From assembly GCF_050589605.1 (NCBI RefSeq), contig NZ_JBNGOO010000013.1: a DNA stretch of 64,000 bases; one strand, written 5' to 3'. Positions 15,393-23,835 of the stretch are shown in pieces. The position numbers and the translations under genes are program-made. Within the stretch, counting starts at the first letter, position 1. Each line of letters starts with the position of its first letter. The DNA comes from Granulosicoccus sp947495035. GTDB taxonomy: Bacteria > Pseudomonadota > Gammaproteobacteria > Granulosicoccales > Granulosicoccaceae. The notes beneath the pieces are model-generated. The model was given only the letters and a program-made list of their open reading frames with translations, was not told the origin of the DNA and searched no databases.

Positions 15393-17009
15393 TCAGGAGT
15401 CCGACTCCCGGCGGCCTGTCGCGGCACGCCCGAGCACCTGGCCGAGGCGTCGTACCTGCGACCAGCGTTGTTGCCAGCTGACGGATTGCTCGCCTTGTTC
15501 GACTCGTCGGCGATTCAATTGTGTCAGAGTTGCAGTGTCTTGCAGCATCATGATCTGCGCTGCCACGGCTTCCACATTATAGCGACCCTTCTCCACCGAC
15601 AGGCATACCGGGACCGCCGGTGTTTCCTCAGGCAGATCGATCTGGTCCAGAGCACTCTTCAGGGCGGCGCGAATGCTGGCGGCCTTGCGATCGTCGCTGT
15701 CTAGCGCATAAGGGGGTGACCACAGCGCTCTGGGGGTGAGTTGGTCGATATGCGTCATGACCAGCATCAGAGGAGGAGGTCGTCGTCTGGGCAGATTGGC
15801 AAAGGCTTCCTGCAGTATGGCCCAGACTTGTTGATCAGGTGCCCGCGCCGGCTGGTTGGCTCGTACGGTCAGCAGTATCATATCGGCATTGACGGCCAAC
15901 CGGGTCAGCAGGCCGGCATCGATCGTGTCATGGTCGAGCCCCACGGTATCGATCAGGTGCATGGGGGCGGCATCGTCGAGTTGCAGTCGGTGAGTCACCA
16001 GACGGTCAGTGCTGGGCAATATGTCGATTTCCGCATTCAGGGTGTCGGCAAGTGCATTGATCAGGGAAGACTTGCCCGCGCTGGTCTGGCCGACGATGAC
16101 GATTCTCAATGGCTCGGCCAGAGGGGCCGTTTGCTGCAGGTCTTCCTGATAGGCACGACTTCGATAGTCCTGCAGCTCGGCGACCGAGGTCTTGAGCCGG
16201 CCGCTGTAGAGATCCATGCCGACCTGCACCACTTCCTGCAGAAGCAGCCGTTTCAGATCCCGTTGCACGTTGTTGCTCAGGTGGTCGAATACCCGGTTGG
16301 TGAACTGGTCGCGGATTTCTCCGATGGCGGCAGCCAGCGGATTGACCAGTCGCAGCGTGCGGCGGATGGTGTTGAACCAGGTGTAGCCGGTACGAATGTC
16401 CTGTTGCCGGTCGTACAGGGTCACCAGCGAGGCAACCGTCACTTTCTCGGCAAAGGGAATATGCTGCAGGATGACATTGCGATAGCGGCCACTGGCTACT
16501 GACAGCACCAGCAAGGCTTCCGGTAGGGTAAATCGATACTCCAGTCCACTGGGTCGAGCATCCTCTGCCGGTTTTCTGCTCCTGCGAGGGTTGTAGTGCG
16601 CGGAGACCGTGGAGAGCAGTTCCAGGGATTCGTCCGGCAGGCTCTGCCAGGGCATGTCCATGTCAAGGCGTTGCTCTATCAACGTACACATGTCTTGCCA
16701 CAGCGCACGGTCCTGCTCCGTCCAGTCGGCCTGTTCTTCCAGTCTGTCAGGTAGTTGCTCCGATAGGTCCTGTCTTGTGGCAGGGTTTGCACCGGCAGGC
16801 TTCTGCCGCCCCTGCGGCAGGAATCTGAACAAGGCATAGCCGGCCAGGGTAATTCCCAGCCAGACGGCCAGTACCAGCAACAGAGAGTCGTTCTGCCACA
16901 GAAACACCAGACCGAGAACGCCCAGACTGACCAGTGGCACAACCACCACCAGAGCTGCATACCAGGCGGCGCTACGAGCGGTTCCTCTGAACAGCGACAG
17001 CCATTTCAC
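15393..17009 (-). CDS. Membrane-associated Era-like GTPase (GTPase A of a pair)
   Basis: A 538-residue protein. Two hydrophobic segments near the N-terminus (about 16-37 and 42-64) suggest anchoring in the inner membrane. A long helical region follows. A P-loop GTPase domain starts at about residue 304 (VGQTSAGKSSLINAL), with the G3 motif DTVGLD near 354 and the G4-type motif THID near 416. This order, with helices before the G domain, recalls dynamin-like or YcjX-type bacterial proteins, but no named family is certain. The start overlaps the upstream GTPase gene's stop by four bases (ATGA), so the two products are probably made together and may interact. The gene ends about 47 bases from the heptamer array. 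Confidence 0.75.
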   Translation of the reverse strand: MKWLSLFRGTARSAAWYAALVVVVPLVSLGVLGLVFLWQNDSLLLVLAVWLGITLAGYALFRFLPQGRQKPAGANPATRQDLSEQLPDRLEEQADWTEQDRALWQDMCTLIEQRLDMDMPWQSLPDESLELLSTVSAHYNPRRSRKPAEDARPSGLEYRFTLPEALLVLSVASGRYRNVILQHIPFAEKVTVASLVTLYDRQQDIRTGYTWFNTIRRTLRLVNPLAAAIGEIRDQFTNRVFDHLSNNVQRDLKRLLLQEVVQVGMDLYSGRLKTSVAELQDYRSRAYQEDLQQTAPLAEPLRIVIVGQTSAGKSSLINALADTLNAEIDILPSTDRLVTHRLQLDDAAPMHLIDTVGLDHDTIDAGLLTRLAVNADMILLTVRANQPARAPDQQVWAILQEAFANLPRRRPPPLMLVMTHIDQLTPRALWSPPYALDSDDRKAASIRAALKSALDQIDLPEETPAVPVCLSVEKGRYNVEAVAAQIMMLQDTATLTQLNRRRVEQGEQSVSWQQRWSQVRRLGQVLGRAATGRRESDS

Positions 17010-18115
17010 GGTTTTTTCTGCTCCTTGAAGGCCTTGACGAAAGCATCACGCAGCACGTCGGGATCGACGCTCTGGTGGTGCTTGCGGCGGTACAGGTAGA
17101 GGCAGGCCGCACGCCCCAGCGCGTAGGTGCTGGCAAAACTGATACTGGCCGCCGCCGCCGCTCCTGCGCTCTGACCGTATACCGGAATGAACTTGGCCAG
17201 TTGCCGGCCGCCGAGCGAGAGCACATAACGGTACAGAAAGCCGCTGCCCAGAGCGGCAATGAATTCGGTAGCAATGCGGCGATCCCAGGCAATGTCGTAG
17301 CGTCCTGCCAGGGCATGCAACATCTTCCCCTGCAGGCTGGGTACCGCCACGAGACCGACGGCCGGCACCAGATCAACGGCCGCCGCCGCGCTGGCGTATC
17401 CGGTGATTTCCCGGCGCAATGAAAGGTAGAGTGTTTCTTCCTGATCGTGTCCGTCACTACGGCTCAGAACGCGAGCAAGTTCGGGTACCAGGTCGATGAT
17501 GGCTTCGCGCAGTTCGGCAAGGCCCACGTCCGGATTCTCGAAGCCGTCGTCAGGATCGGTGAAGTCGATGCGAACCGCTGTGGGCTTGCGTTGCAATGCG
17601 TTGGCGACTTGCTCGCTGTTGAACTGAATGGCTCTTTCCAGATCCGCCTTGGACACGCCGTGCAGTGCACTGTGCATATGCAGAGTGGCCAGGCGTGCGT
17701 CCTCGCGAGTCAGCGATTCGAGTGCGGCGATCAGTGCTGCCTGCGCAGGATCGTCGACGCGCGTGAGAACCAGCAAGGCATGACTGCCGCCTCGAGCCGC
17801 TGCCAGATCGCTTGCCGGGTCATAACTGGCTTCACCGAGACCGCGTGTGTCCAGGAATCGCATGACCGGAACATCCTGCGGATGGTCATAGTGCATGGCA
17901 CTGCGAGTGCATGGCTCGAAACCGTTACCGACTTGCGCGCGGGAGTCCCCCGTGAGACGTTGTATGACCGAGGATTTTCCCGCCCCAGTCTTGCCCAGCA
18001 GCCATAACACCGGTAGGGTTTCGCGATGTCGTGACAGGGCTTCCTCGAGCGCAGGGCTTGGCTCCGGTTGAACCAGTGCCTGCAACCAGCGTCTCCAGCC
18101 TGGTTTCAGATTCAT
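17006..18115 (-). CDS. GTPase with C-terminal DUF697 (YcjF-like) domain (GTPase B of a pair)
   Basis: A 369-residue protein. The N-terminal G domain has a P-loop GKTGAGKS (41-48), a DTRGLGE G3 motif (near 95) and a TRVD G4 motif (near 120). The C-terminal 130 residues are alanine/glycine-rich with the DUF697 pattern (AAVDLVPAVGLVAVPSLQGKML, then GGRQLAKFIPVYGQSAGAAAAA) seen in YcjF and related membrane proteins. DUF697 proteins fused to or paired with GTPases are common in proteobacteria, and their function is poorly known. It is first in a two-gene unit with the Era-like GTPase and divergent from the small membrane protein, with only 18 bases between start codons. Confidence 0.78.
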   Translation of the reverse strand: MNLKPGWRRWLQALVQPEPSPALEEALSRHRETLPVLWLLGKTGAGKSSVIQRLTGDSRAQVGNGFEPCTRSAMHYDHPQDVPVMRFLDTRGLGEASYDPASDLAAARGGSHALLVLTRVDDPAQAALIAALESLTREDARLATLHMHSALHGVSKADLERAIQFNSEQVANALQRKPTAVRIDFTDPDDGFENPDVGLAELREAIIDLVPELARVLSRSDGHDQEETLYLSLRREITGYASAAAAVDLVPAVGLVAVPSLQGKMLHALAGRYDIAWDRRIATEFIAALGSGFLYRYVLSLGGRQLAKFIPVYGQSAGAAAAASISFASTYALGRAACLYLYRRKHHQSVDPDVLRDAFVKAFKEQKKP

Positions 18116-18133
18116 CTGCCGTATACTCCGCCA

Positions 18134-18580
18134 ATGCGAGAATTATTGGAATTGCAAACAGGCCAGGTTGCCTTCATCAGTGGTCTCATGTCAGGCTTTT
18201 CCTTGTCGATTGCCGCGCATGTCCTGCGTTACGGGCTGCGCAGTCGTGTGGCGCAAGTGGTATTCCTGTTGTTCCTGCTGTCGTCATTGCTGTTTCTGGT
18301 GGCCTTGTATACCGATGTCCGTCTGAGCATCGAGCTGGCTGGTGTGGATACCTTGCCACAAAGTCTGCTTGACAAGGTTTCCATGGTTCGACGTCTGGGA
18401 ACCGCTTGTGCAACGATTGCCCTGTTCATGTTTGTCCTGGCTACCGGCCTGCTGGGCTGGATGGCGTCGTCGCCGGTCGGTGTGGCCAGTTCGCTCATTG
18501 CTGCGGCCGCACTCTCGGCACTGTGGTTCATCTGGCAGAATATCAATCTGATCAGCGGTGCTGTGAGCAAATTGTCATGA
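18134..18580 (+). CDS. Small four-helix membrane protein of unknown function
   Basis: ATG 18134 begins MRELLELQTGQVAF; longer forms would overlap the divergent GTPase gene. The 148-residue product is mostly hydrophobic, with about four transmembrane helices and short loops, and ends in a SGAVSKLS tail. I do not recognise the family. A TATACT hexamer at 18122-18127 sits so close to the ATG that a transcript starting seven bases after it would begin at the start codon itself. The stop overlaps the start of the ABC exporter gene (ATGA), so the two are probably co-expressed. Confidence 0.65.
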   Translation: MRELLELQTGQVAFISGLMSGFSLSIAAHVLRYGLRSRVAQVVFLLFLLSSLLFLVALYTDVRLSIELAGVDTLPQSLLDKVSMVRRLGTACATIALFMFVLATGLLGWMASSPVGVASSLIAAAALSALWFIWQNINLISGAVSKLS

Positions 18581-20457
18581 GTCCGGTCGGTCGTTTTCTG
18601 AGCTTTTTCGAAGAGCGCATCGAACCCTTCCCGGACTCGGCGCCGACCCGCCCTCCGGCCACACTGCTGCCTTTCCTGTGGCATTACATCGGTGCCTCGT
18701 GGCACTGGTTGCTGCTGATGGGCGTGTTCTCCGCGATCATCTCGGTGCTGGAAATCAGCCTGTTTGCCTTTCTGGGCAATCTGGTCGACTGGCTGGGCAG
18801 CCGTGACCCTGCCACATTGCTGGCCGAAGAATCCGACCGGTTGCTGTGGATGGCTCTGGTCATTCTGGTGCTGTTGCCACTGGCAGGGCTGTTCCATTCA
18901 CTGCTGCTGCATCAGACCATCATCGGCAATTTCGTCATGACGATTCGCTGGAAGGCGCATCGCTGGATGCTGGGGCAGAGCTATTCCTTCTATCAGGACG
19001 AGTTTGCCGGGCGTGTCGCCACCAAGGTGATGCAGACGTCTCTGGCCATCCGCGATGCGGTTCTCAAGGTTCTGGATGTGCTGGTCTATGTCGGCGTCTA
19101 TTTCCTGGGGGCCATGGTGCTCGTGTCATCCTTCAGTGTGTGGATGATTCTGCCCTTCATCGTCTGGCTGGTGACCTACATACTCATGTTGCGCTACTTT
19201 CTGCCGCGTCTGAAAGGGGTTTCGCGACGCCAGGCCGATGCCCGGTCGGAAATGACAGGGCGGGTCGTGGACAGTTACACCAACATCATGACCGTCAAGC
19301 TGTTTGCCCATGCCGGCCATGAGGCCGGCTATGCACGCAACAGCATGCAGAAGTTCCTGGGCACGGTTCATCCGCAGTTCAGACTTGTCACCGGCTTGAA
19401 TACCTGTCTGTCGCTGCTCAATGCCTCCTTGCTGTTCAGTGTTGCGCTGGCAGGACTGCTGCTGTGGGTCCAGGGCATGACCAGCGTCGGTGCCCTGGCA
19501 GTCGGTGTCGGTCTGGTGCTGCGCCTGCAGGGAATGTCCCACTGGATCATGTGGGAGCTGTCCGGCCTGTTCGAAAGCGTTGGCGTGATCTATGACGGCA
19601 TGCAGATGCTCTCCACGAAGCAGGAGATCGTCGACGAGCCGGATGCCAGGGATCTGAGCGTGCCGATCGGCCGCATCCAGTTCGAGAAAGTGCGTTTTCA
19701 TTACGGTCGCGAGAAGGGGGCCATCGAACAACTGAACCTGGAGATCGCCGGTGGCGAGAAAATCGGCCTGGTCGGGCGTTCGGGAGCTGGCAAGACAACG
19801 CTGACCAATCTGTTGCTGCGACTGTACGATGTCGAAGACGGGCGCATCCTGATTGACGGTTCGGATATCTCCCGCATCAGGCAGGAAAGTCTGCGTCAGC
19901 ACATTGGTGTGGTGACGCAGGACACGTCACTGCTGCACCGAAGCGTTTACGAGAACATCGCCTATGGACGCCGTGATGCGTCCCGTGAAGAGGTGGAGGC
20001 CGCAGCGAAGCGCGCCAATGCGCATGAATTCATTCTGCAGCTGGAAGATACGGCGGGGCGGCGTGGATATGAGGCGCAGGTGGGCGAGCGCGGTGTCAAG
20101 CTATCCGGTGGTCAACGGCAACGGCTGGCCATTGCCCGCATGTTTCTGAAAGATGCCCCCATTCTCGTTCTGGACGAGGCAACCTCGGCGCTGGACAGTG
20201 AAGTGGAGGCTGTCATTCAGGAGAACCTGAGCGCTCTGATGCAGGGCAAGACCGTCATAGCGATTGCCCATCGTCTGTCCACGATTGCCGCCATGGATCG
20301 CCTGATCGTCATGGATGCCGGGGCAGTGGTACAGCAGGGAACCCATGCCGAACTGGCGGCGGGTGAGGGTCTGTATGCCAGTTTGTGGGCGCGTCAATCC
20401 GGTGGATTTCTGGAGCTGCCGGAATCGTCCAACATAAGTGTGAATCAGTCGGCTTGA
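18577..20457 (+). CDS. ABC exporter, fused permease-ATPase (MsbA/MdlB-like)
   Basis: A 626-residue half-transporter expected to work as a homodimer in the inner membrane. Residues about 30-350 carry six transmembrane helices of the type I exporter fold. The nucleotide-binding domain has Walker A GRSGAGKT (near 400), a Q-loop in VVTQDTSLLHRSVYENI, the signature LSGGQRQR (near 509), Walker B ILVLDEATSALD and the switch histidine in IAHRLSTI. The substrate cannot be told from sequence; lipids, peptides or drugs are all possible. The ATG overlaps the stop of the preceding small membrane protein; upstream in-frame codons belong to that gene in another frame. Confidence 0.9.
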   Translation: MSPVGRFLSFFEERIEPFPDSAPTRPPATLLPFLWHYIGASWHWLLLMGVFSAIISVLEISLFAFLGNLVDWLGSRDPATLLAEESDRLLWMALVILVLLPLAGLFHSLLLHQTIIGNFVMTIRWKAHRWMLGQSYSFYQDEFAGRVATKVMQTSLAIRDAVLKVLDVLVYVGVYFLGAMVLVSSFSVWMILPFIVWLVTYILMLRYFLPRLKGVSRRQADARSEMTGRVVDSYTNIMTVKLFAHAGHEAGYARNSMQKFLGTVHPQFRLVTGLNTCLSLLNASLLFSVALAGLLLWVQGMTSVGALAVGVGLVLRLQGMSHWIMWELSGLFESVGVIYDGMQMLSTKQEIVDEPDARDLSVPIGRIQFEKVRFHYGREKGAIEQLNLEIAGGEKIGLVGRSGAGKTTLTNLLLRLYDVEDGRILIDGSDISRIRQESLRQHIGVVTQDTSLLHRSVYENIAYGRRDASREEVEAAAKRANAHEFILQLEDTAGRRGYEAQVGERGVKLSGGQRQRLAIARMFLKDAPILVLDEATSALDSEVEAVIQENLSALMQGKTVIAIAHRLSTIAAMDRLIVMDAGAVVQQGTHAELAAGEGLYASLWARQSGGFLELPESSNISVNQSA

Positions 20458-20482
20458 CCGAGCGGGTATTGCATCAACTGTT

Positions 20483-20511
20483 TTGTCAAACTCGTGTCGA
20501 GGCTATACACT
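20483..20511 (+). promoter_or_regulatory. Possible sigma70 promoter for the amino-acid ABC importer operon
   Basis: TTGTCA (20483-20488) and TACACT (20506-20511) are separated by 17 bases, about 30 bases upstream of the substrate-binding-protein start at 20543. Both hexamers match consensus at four positions. It lies in the 85-base gap after the exporter gene. Confidence 0.42.
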
Positions 20512-20542
20512 GCGTTCAAATTTTTCATCTACGAGTTGCAGA

Positions 20543-21316
20543 ATGACAAGACGACTACTGACAGCCCTCGCCATGGCTGGCGCAATGGCATCAGCCAGCG
20601 CCTCCGCTGAGGAGCTTCGCCTGGGAACCGAAGGCGCCTATCCTCCGTTCAACTTCATTGATGCCAGTGGCGAGATCAAGGGTTTCGATGTCGAGATCGG
20701 CCTGGCACTGTGCGAGAAGATCGGTGCTGATTGCACGGTGGTGGCTCAGGACTGGGACGGCATCATCCCCGGCCTGGTGGCAGAGAAATACGATTTCATC
20801 ATCGCCTCGATGTTCATCACCGAGGAGCGTCTCAAGCAGGTTGATTTCACCGATCCCTACTATCTGGCCGCCATGACGCATGTGGTTGCAAAGGAGTCGG
20901 ATATCACCGAGTTCACGCCCGAGGCGCTGGAAGACAAGGTCATCGGTGCCCAATCCGGCACCACCATGGCAGATTTCATCGAAGCCACTTATCCGGATGC
21001 CGATATCCGTCTCTATCCCACACAGGACGAAGTCAACCTGGACATGGCCAGTGGACGAATCGATCTGGTCGTGGGTGACTTGCTGCCCATGCTTGACTGG
21101 GTCAACAATACCGATGACGGTGCCTGTTGCGAGATGGCTGGAGAGCCCATCACCGACCCTGCCTTCGTCGGCGAAGGTGTCGGTATTGCCGTGCGCCAGG
21201 AGGATGATGACCTGCGCGAGCGTCTGAACCAGGCACTGCAGGAGATCCGGGACGATGGCACCTATCAGGCCATCAACGAGAAGTATTTTGATATCGACGT
21301 CTACACCATGAAGTAG
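20543..21316 (+). CDS. Periplasmic substrate-binding protein of a polar amino-acid ABC importer
   Basis: ATG 20543 gives a 257-residue protein with a standard signal peptide (MTRR, hydrophobic core, cleavage near ASA-EE). The mature protein has the family-3 solute-binding pattern: LRLGTEGAYPPFNF, GFDVEIGLALCEKIGADC, DWDGIIPGLVAEKYDFIIASM, TEERLKQVDFTDPYY, and VIGAQSGTTMADF in the second lobe. The spacing of these motifs fits basic amino acids or opines (ArtJ/HisJ/OccT group). It heads a four-gene operon with two permeases and an ATPase downstream. Confidence 0.92.
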   Translation: MTRRLLTALAMAGAMASASASAEELRLGTEGAYPPFNFIDASGEIKGFDVEIGLALCEKIGADCTVVAQDWDGIIPGLVAEKYDFIIASMFITEERLKQVDFTDPYYLAAMTHVVAKESDITEFTPEALEDKVIGAQSGTTMADFIEATYPDADIRLYPTQDEVNLDMASGRIDLVVGDLLPMLDWVNNTDDGACCEMAGEPITDPAFVGEGVGIAVRQEDDDLRERLNQALQEIRDDGTYQAINEKYFDIDVYTMK

Positions 21317-21339
21317 CGGCGAGAGTCCTGGCCAACAGC

Positions 21340-22047
21340 ATGCGAGAACTGTTCGCTTTCGGTGAGACCGGCTGGGGAGATGAATTGCTCGCCGGTCTTG
21401 CCGTCACACTGCAATTGGGTGTGGCTGCCCTGTTGCTGGGACTGCTCATCGGTTTCATCGTTGCCTGGGCATCGCTGTCCAGACAAACCCTGCTGCGCTC
21501 AGCGGGCTTTGCCTACTCGACCATCATGCGCGGCCTGCCAGAGCTGCTGACACTGTTTGTGGTCTACAACGGTGTCGGCCTGTTGCTCAATAAGCTTTCG
21601 GCCTTTGTGTCGCCCGACTCACCGCCGGTGGAATTCAGCCCCTTTGCTGCCGGTGTGATAGCACTGGGAATGGTCTTCGGTGCCTTTTCCTCGGAAGTGT
21701 TGCGCGGCGCCTTCAACTCGCTGGATCCGGGGCAGAGCGAGGCGGGGCGGGCGGTGGGCATGAACACCAGACAGGTGTTTCTGCGCATCAAGCTGCCACA
21801 GGCCTGGCGCTTTGCCTTGCCTGGCCTTGGCAATCTGTGGATCAATCTGCTCAAGGATACGGCACTGGTATCGATCATCGCACTGGATGATCTGATGCGC
21901 ATGACCAAGGTCGCGGTCGGTGCCACCAAGCAGCCATTCACCTTCTATCTGGTGGCGGCCCTGATCTACTGGGCGCTGTGCGTCATGTCGGAGTTCGGCC
22001 TCGACAGGCTGGAAAAACGCGCCAACCGGGGTATCGTCAACCGCTGA
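21340..22047 (+). CDS. Amino-acid ABC importer permease (HisQ/OccQ-like)
   Basis: A 235-residue inner-membrane permease with about five helices. The N-terminal segment GWGDELLAGLAVTLQLGV is typical of HisQ/OccQ proteins. The EAA-type loop that contacts the ATPase is GQSEAGRAVGMNTRQVFLRIKLPQAW. It forms a heterodimer with the next gene product. The two genes share bases (stop TGA 22045-22047, start ATG at 22047), so they are translated in step. The exact substrate is not visible in the sequence. Confidence 0.92.
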   Translation: MRELFAFGETGWGDELLAGLAVTLQLGVAALLLGLLIGFIVAWASLSRQTLLRSAGFAYSTIMRGLPELLTLFVVYNGVGLLLNKLSAFVSPDSPPVEFSPFAAGVIALGMVFGAFSSEVLRGAFNSLDPGQSEAGRAVGMNTRQVFLRIKLPQAWRFALPGLGNLWINLLKDTALVSIIALDDLMRMTKVAVGATKQPFTFYLVAALIYWALCVMSEFGLDRLEKRANRGIVNR

Positions 22048-22769
22048 TGGATCCTCTCTATATCATTGCCAATTATGGGCCGCGCCTGCTGGATGGCACC
22101 CTGATGACCTTGCAGCTGACAGGTCTGGGTGCGCTGATGGCGGGTCTGCTGGCACCGTTTCTGGCGCTCGCCCGTCTGTCGGCACCAGCTGCCGCACAAT
22201 GGCCGCTACGGCTTTACATCTCCTTCATCCGGGGGACGCCACTGCTGGTGCAGCTGTTTCTGGTGTACTACGGTTCCGGACAATTCCGGCCGCTGCTGCA
22301 GGATTGGGGGTTGTGGAATTTCTTTCGGGACCCCTTCAATTGCGCCTTGTTCACGTTTGTCGTCAACTCGACTGCCTACCAGACCGAAATTCTGCGTGGC
22401 GGGCTGATGGGCGTCGACAATCGGGAGATCGAGGCTGCAAGGGCCGTGGGCATGCCGCGCTGGAGAATTCTGCAACGTGTCGCCTTTCCACATGCTTACC
22501 GTATTGCCTGGCCGGCCCTGGGCAATGAAGTCATCCTGCTGATGAAAGCCAGTGCGCTGGCCAGCGTTGTTACCGTGTTCGATCTCATGGGGCGCACGCG
22601 CCAGGTCTTCTCCCGTACCTTCGATTTCTCCAGCTACCTGTGGGCTGCCCTGATCTACCTGAGTATCACTGTGGTGTTCGTTTTCCTGTGGCGTCAGGCA
22701 GAACTGCGCATGACCCGTCATCTGCAGGCCGGCAGTTCCTCGATTCAAGGCAGACAGCGCAATGGTTGA
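22047..22769 (+). CDS. Amino-acid ABC importer permease (HisM/OccM-like)
   Basis: A 240-residue inner-membrane permease. It has the HisM/OccM opening NYGPRLLDGTLMTLQLTG, the periplasmic SFIRGTPLLVQLFLVYYG motif, and the EAA loop IEAARAVGMPRWRILQRVAFPHAY. The starting ATG overlaps the stop of the partner permease. It ends inside the first codons of the ATPase gene (overlap 22762-22769), a compact arrangement that points to one transcript and fixed stoichiometry. Confidence 0.93.
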   Translation: MDPLYIIANYGPRLLDGTLMTLQLTGLGALMAGLLAPFLALARLSAPAAAQWPLRLYISFIRGTPLLVQLFLVYYGSGQFRPLLQDWGLWNFFRDPFNCALFTFVVNSTAYQTEILRGGLMGVDNREIEAARAVGMPRWRILQRVAFPHAYRIAWPALGNEVILLMKASALASVVTVFDLMGRTRQVFSRTFDFSSYLWAALIYLSITVVFVFLWRQAELRMTRHLQAGSSSIQGRQRNG

Positions 22770-23520
22770 CAATGACATCGTTCTGAAGGCAGAGGGGATC
22801 TGCAAGTCCTTCGGTTCCCTGGAGGTGCTCAAGGGCGTGGATATCACTGCTCGCAAACAGGACGTGATCTCCATACTCGGAGCATCCGGCTCCGGCAAGA
22901 GCACCTTGTTGCGTTGTCTCAATTTTCTCGAGCCACCAACAGTTGGCCGGGTCTTTCTGCATGGGGAAGAAATCAGTATCGGCAAGGGCGGGAAGCCGGA
23001 TCAGAAGCAGATCGAGCGTCTGCGCAGTCATCTGGGCATGGTGTTTCAGCAGTTCAATCTGTGGTCCCACCGAACCGTGCTGGAAAATGTCATGGAAGGA
23101 CCGATCATCGTCAAGGGAGAAGCGAAGGCGGTGGTTCGGCAACGAGCGGAAGCGCTGCTGGATCGGGTAGGCCTGGCAGAGCGCAAGTCCATGTATCCGT
23201 CTCAGCTTTCCGGTGGTCAACAGCAACGGGTGGCCATCGCGCGTGCGCTGGCCATGGAGCCTGACGCCATTCTGTTCGATGAGCCAACCTCGGCACTGGA
23301 CCCCGAGCTGGTCTCCGAAGTGCTGAAGACCATGAAATCACTGGCTGAAGAAGGCCGTACGATGATAGTGGTCACTCACGAAATGAGCTTTGCCAGAGAC
23401 GTGTCCACCCATGTCATCTTCATGCATGAGGGCAGGATTCTGGAGCAGGGGTCACCGGAGCAGATGTTTTCCAACCCGCGTACCGAACCCTTCCAGCGCT
23501 TCATTGCCGACGTCAGTTGA
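22762..23520 (+). CDS. ATP-binding subunit of the polar amino-acid ABC importer (HisP/OccP-like)
   Basis: A 252-residue ATPase with Walker A GASGSGKST (near 39-47), the extended loop after it characteristic of the HisP group (a GGKPDQKQIERLRSHLGMVFQQFNLWSH segment split by the Q-loop), the signature LSGGQQQR, Walker B ILFDEPTSALDPE, a D-loop and the switch histidine in VVTHEMSF. The sequence fits basic amino-acid and opine importers. It completes the four-gene operon that starts with the binding protein at 20543; the next gene lies on the opposite strand. Confidence 0.94.
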   Translation: MVDNDIVLKAEGICKSFGSLEVLKGVDITARKQDVISILGASGSGKSTLLRCLNFLEPPTVGRVFLHGEEISIGKGGKPDQKQIERLRSHLGMVFQQFNLWSHRTVLENVMEGPIIVKGEAKAVVRQRAEALLDRVGLAERKSMYPSQLSGGQQQRVAIARALAMEPDAILFDEPTSALDPELVSEVLKTMKSLAEEGRTMIVVTHEMSFARDVSTHVIFMHEGRILEQGSPEQMFSNPRTEPFQRFIADVS

Positions 23521-23553
23521 ACCTGACTCACTCCGGGCGAATCGGCGAAGGGT

Positions 23554-23835
23554 TCAGCTTTTCTGGCGTGCCACCCAGGCCACATGTCTGGCCACGGCCG
23601 GGTCCCGGGACAGCGCTTCCAGCGTGTTGAGCCGGCTGCCGAGTTCCATCTCGGTATAGAGCTTGTGCAGGCCTCGGTGGCAACGCCGACACAGCAGGAT
23701 GCCGGCATTGAGCTGCTCCCGGCTGTAGTGTTTTGCAAAGCGGTTGCGACGGTGCAACTTCCGGGGTATCAGGTGGTGGAAGGTCAGTGCGCTCTCACGA
23801 GCGCACAGGCAACATTGTCCCTGCTTCAGCGACAC
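23554..23835 (-). CDS. Small HNH-type zinc-finger nuclease-like protein
   Basis: A 93-residue protein starting at GTG 23835. It has two cysteine pairs, CCLC near the N-terminus and CRRC near residue 50, and an intervening HHLIPRKLH motif, matching a compact HNH fold with structural zinc. A downstream histidine in CRRCHRGLHKL would be the last H. Such small stand-alone HNH proteins are widespread in gammaproteobacteria and rarely characterised. The start overlaps the end of the glycosidase gene by ten bases, so both are probably on one transcript even though no functional link is evident. Confidence 0.75.
   Translation of the reverse strand: MSLKQGQCCLCARESALTFHHLIPRKLHRRNRFAKHYSREQLNAGILLCRRCHRGLHKLYTEMELGSRLNTLEALSRDPAVARHVAWVARQKS

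Noticed and set aside
15148..15481. Small plus-strand frames made of ENRESRI / GSRESGV-type repeats
   Set aside because: They are translations of the heptamer array and carry no independent gene signal.
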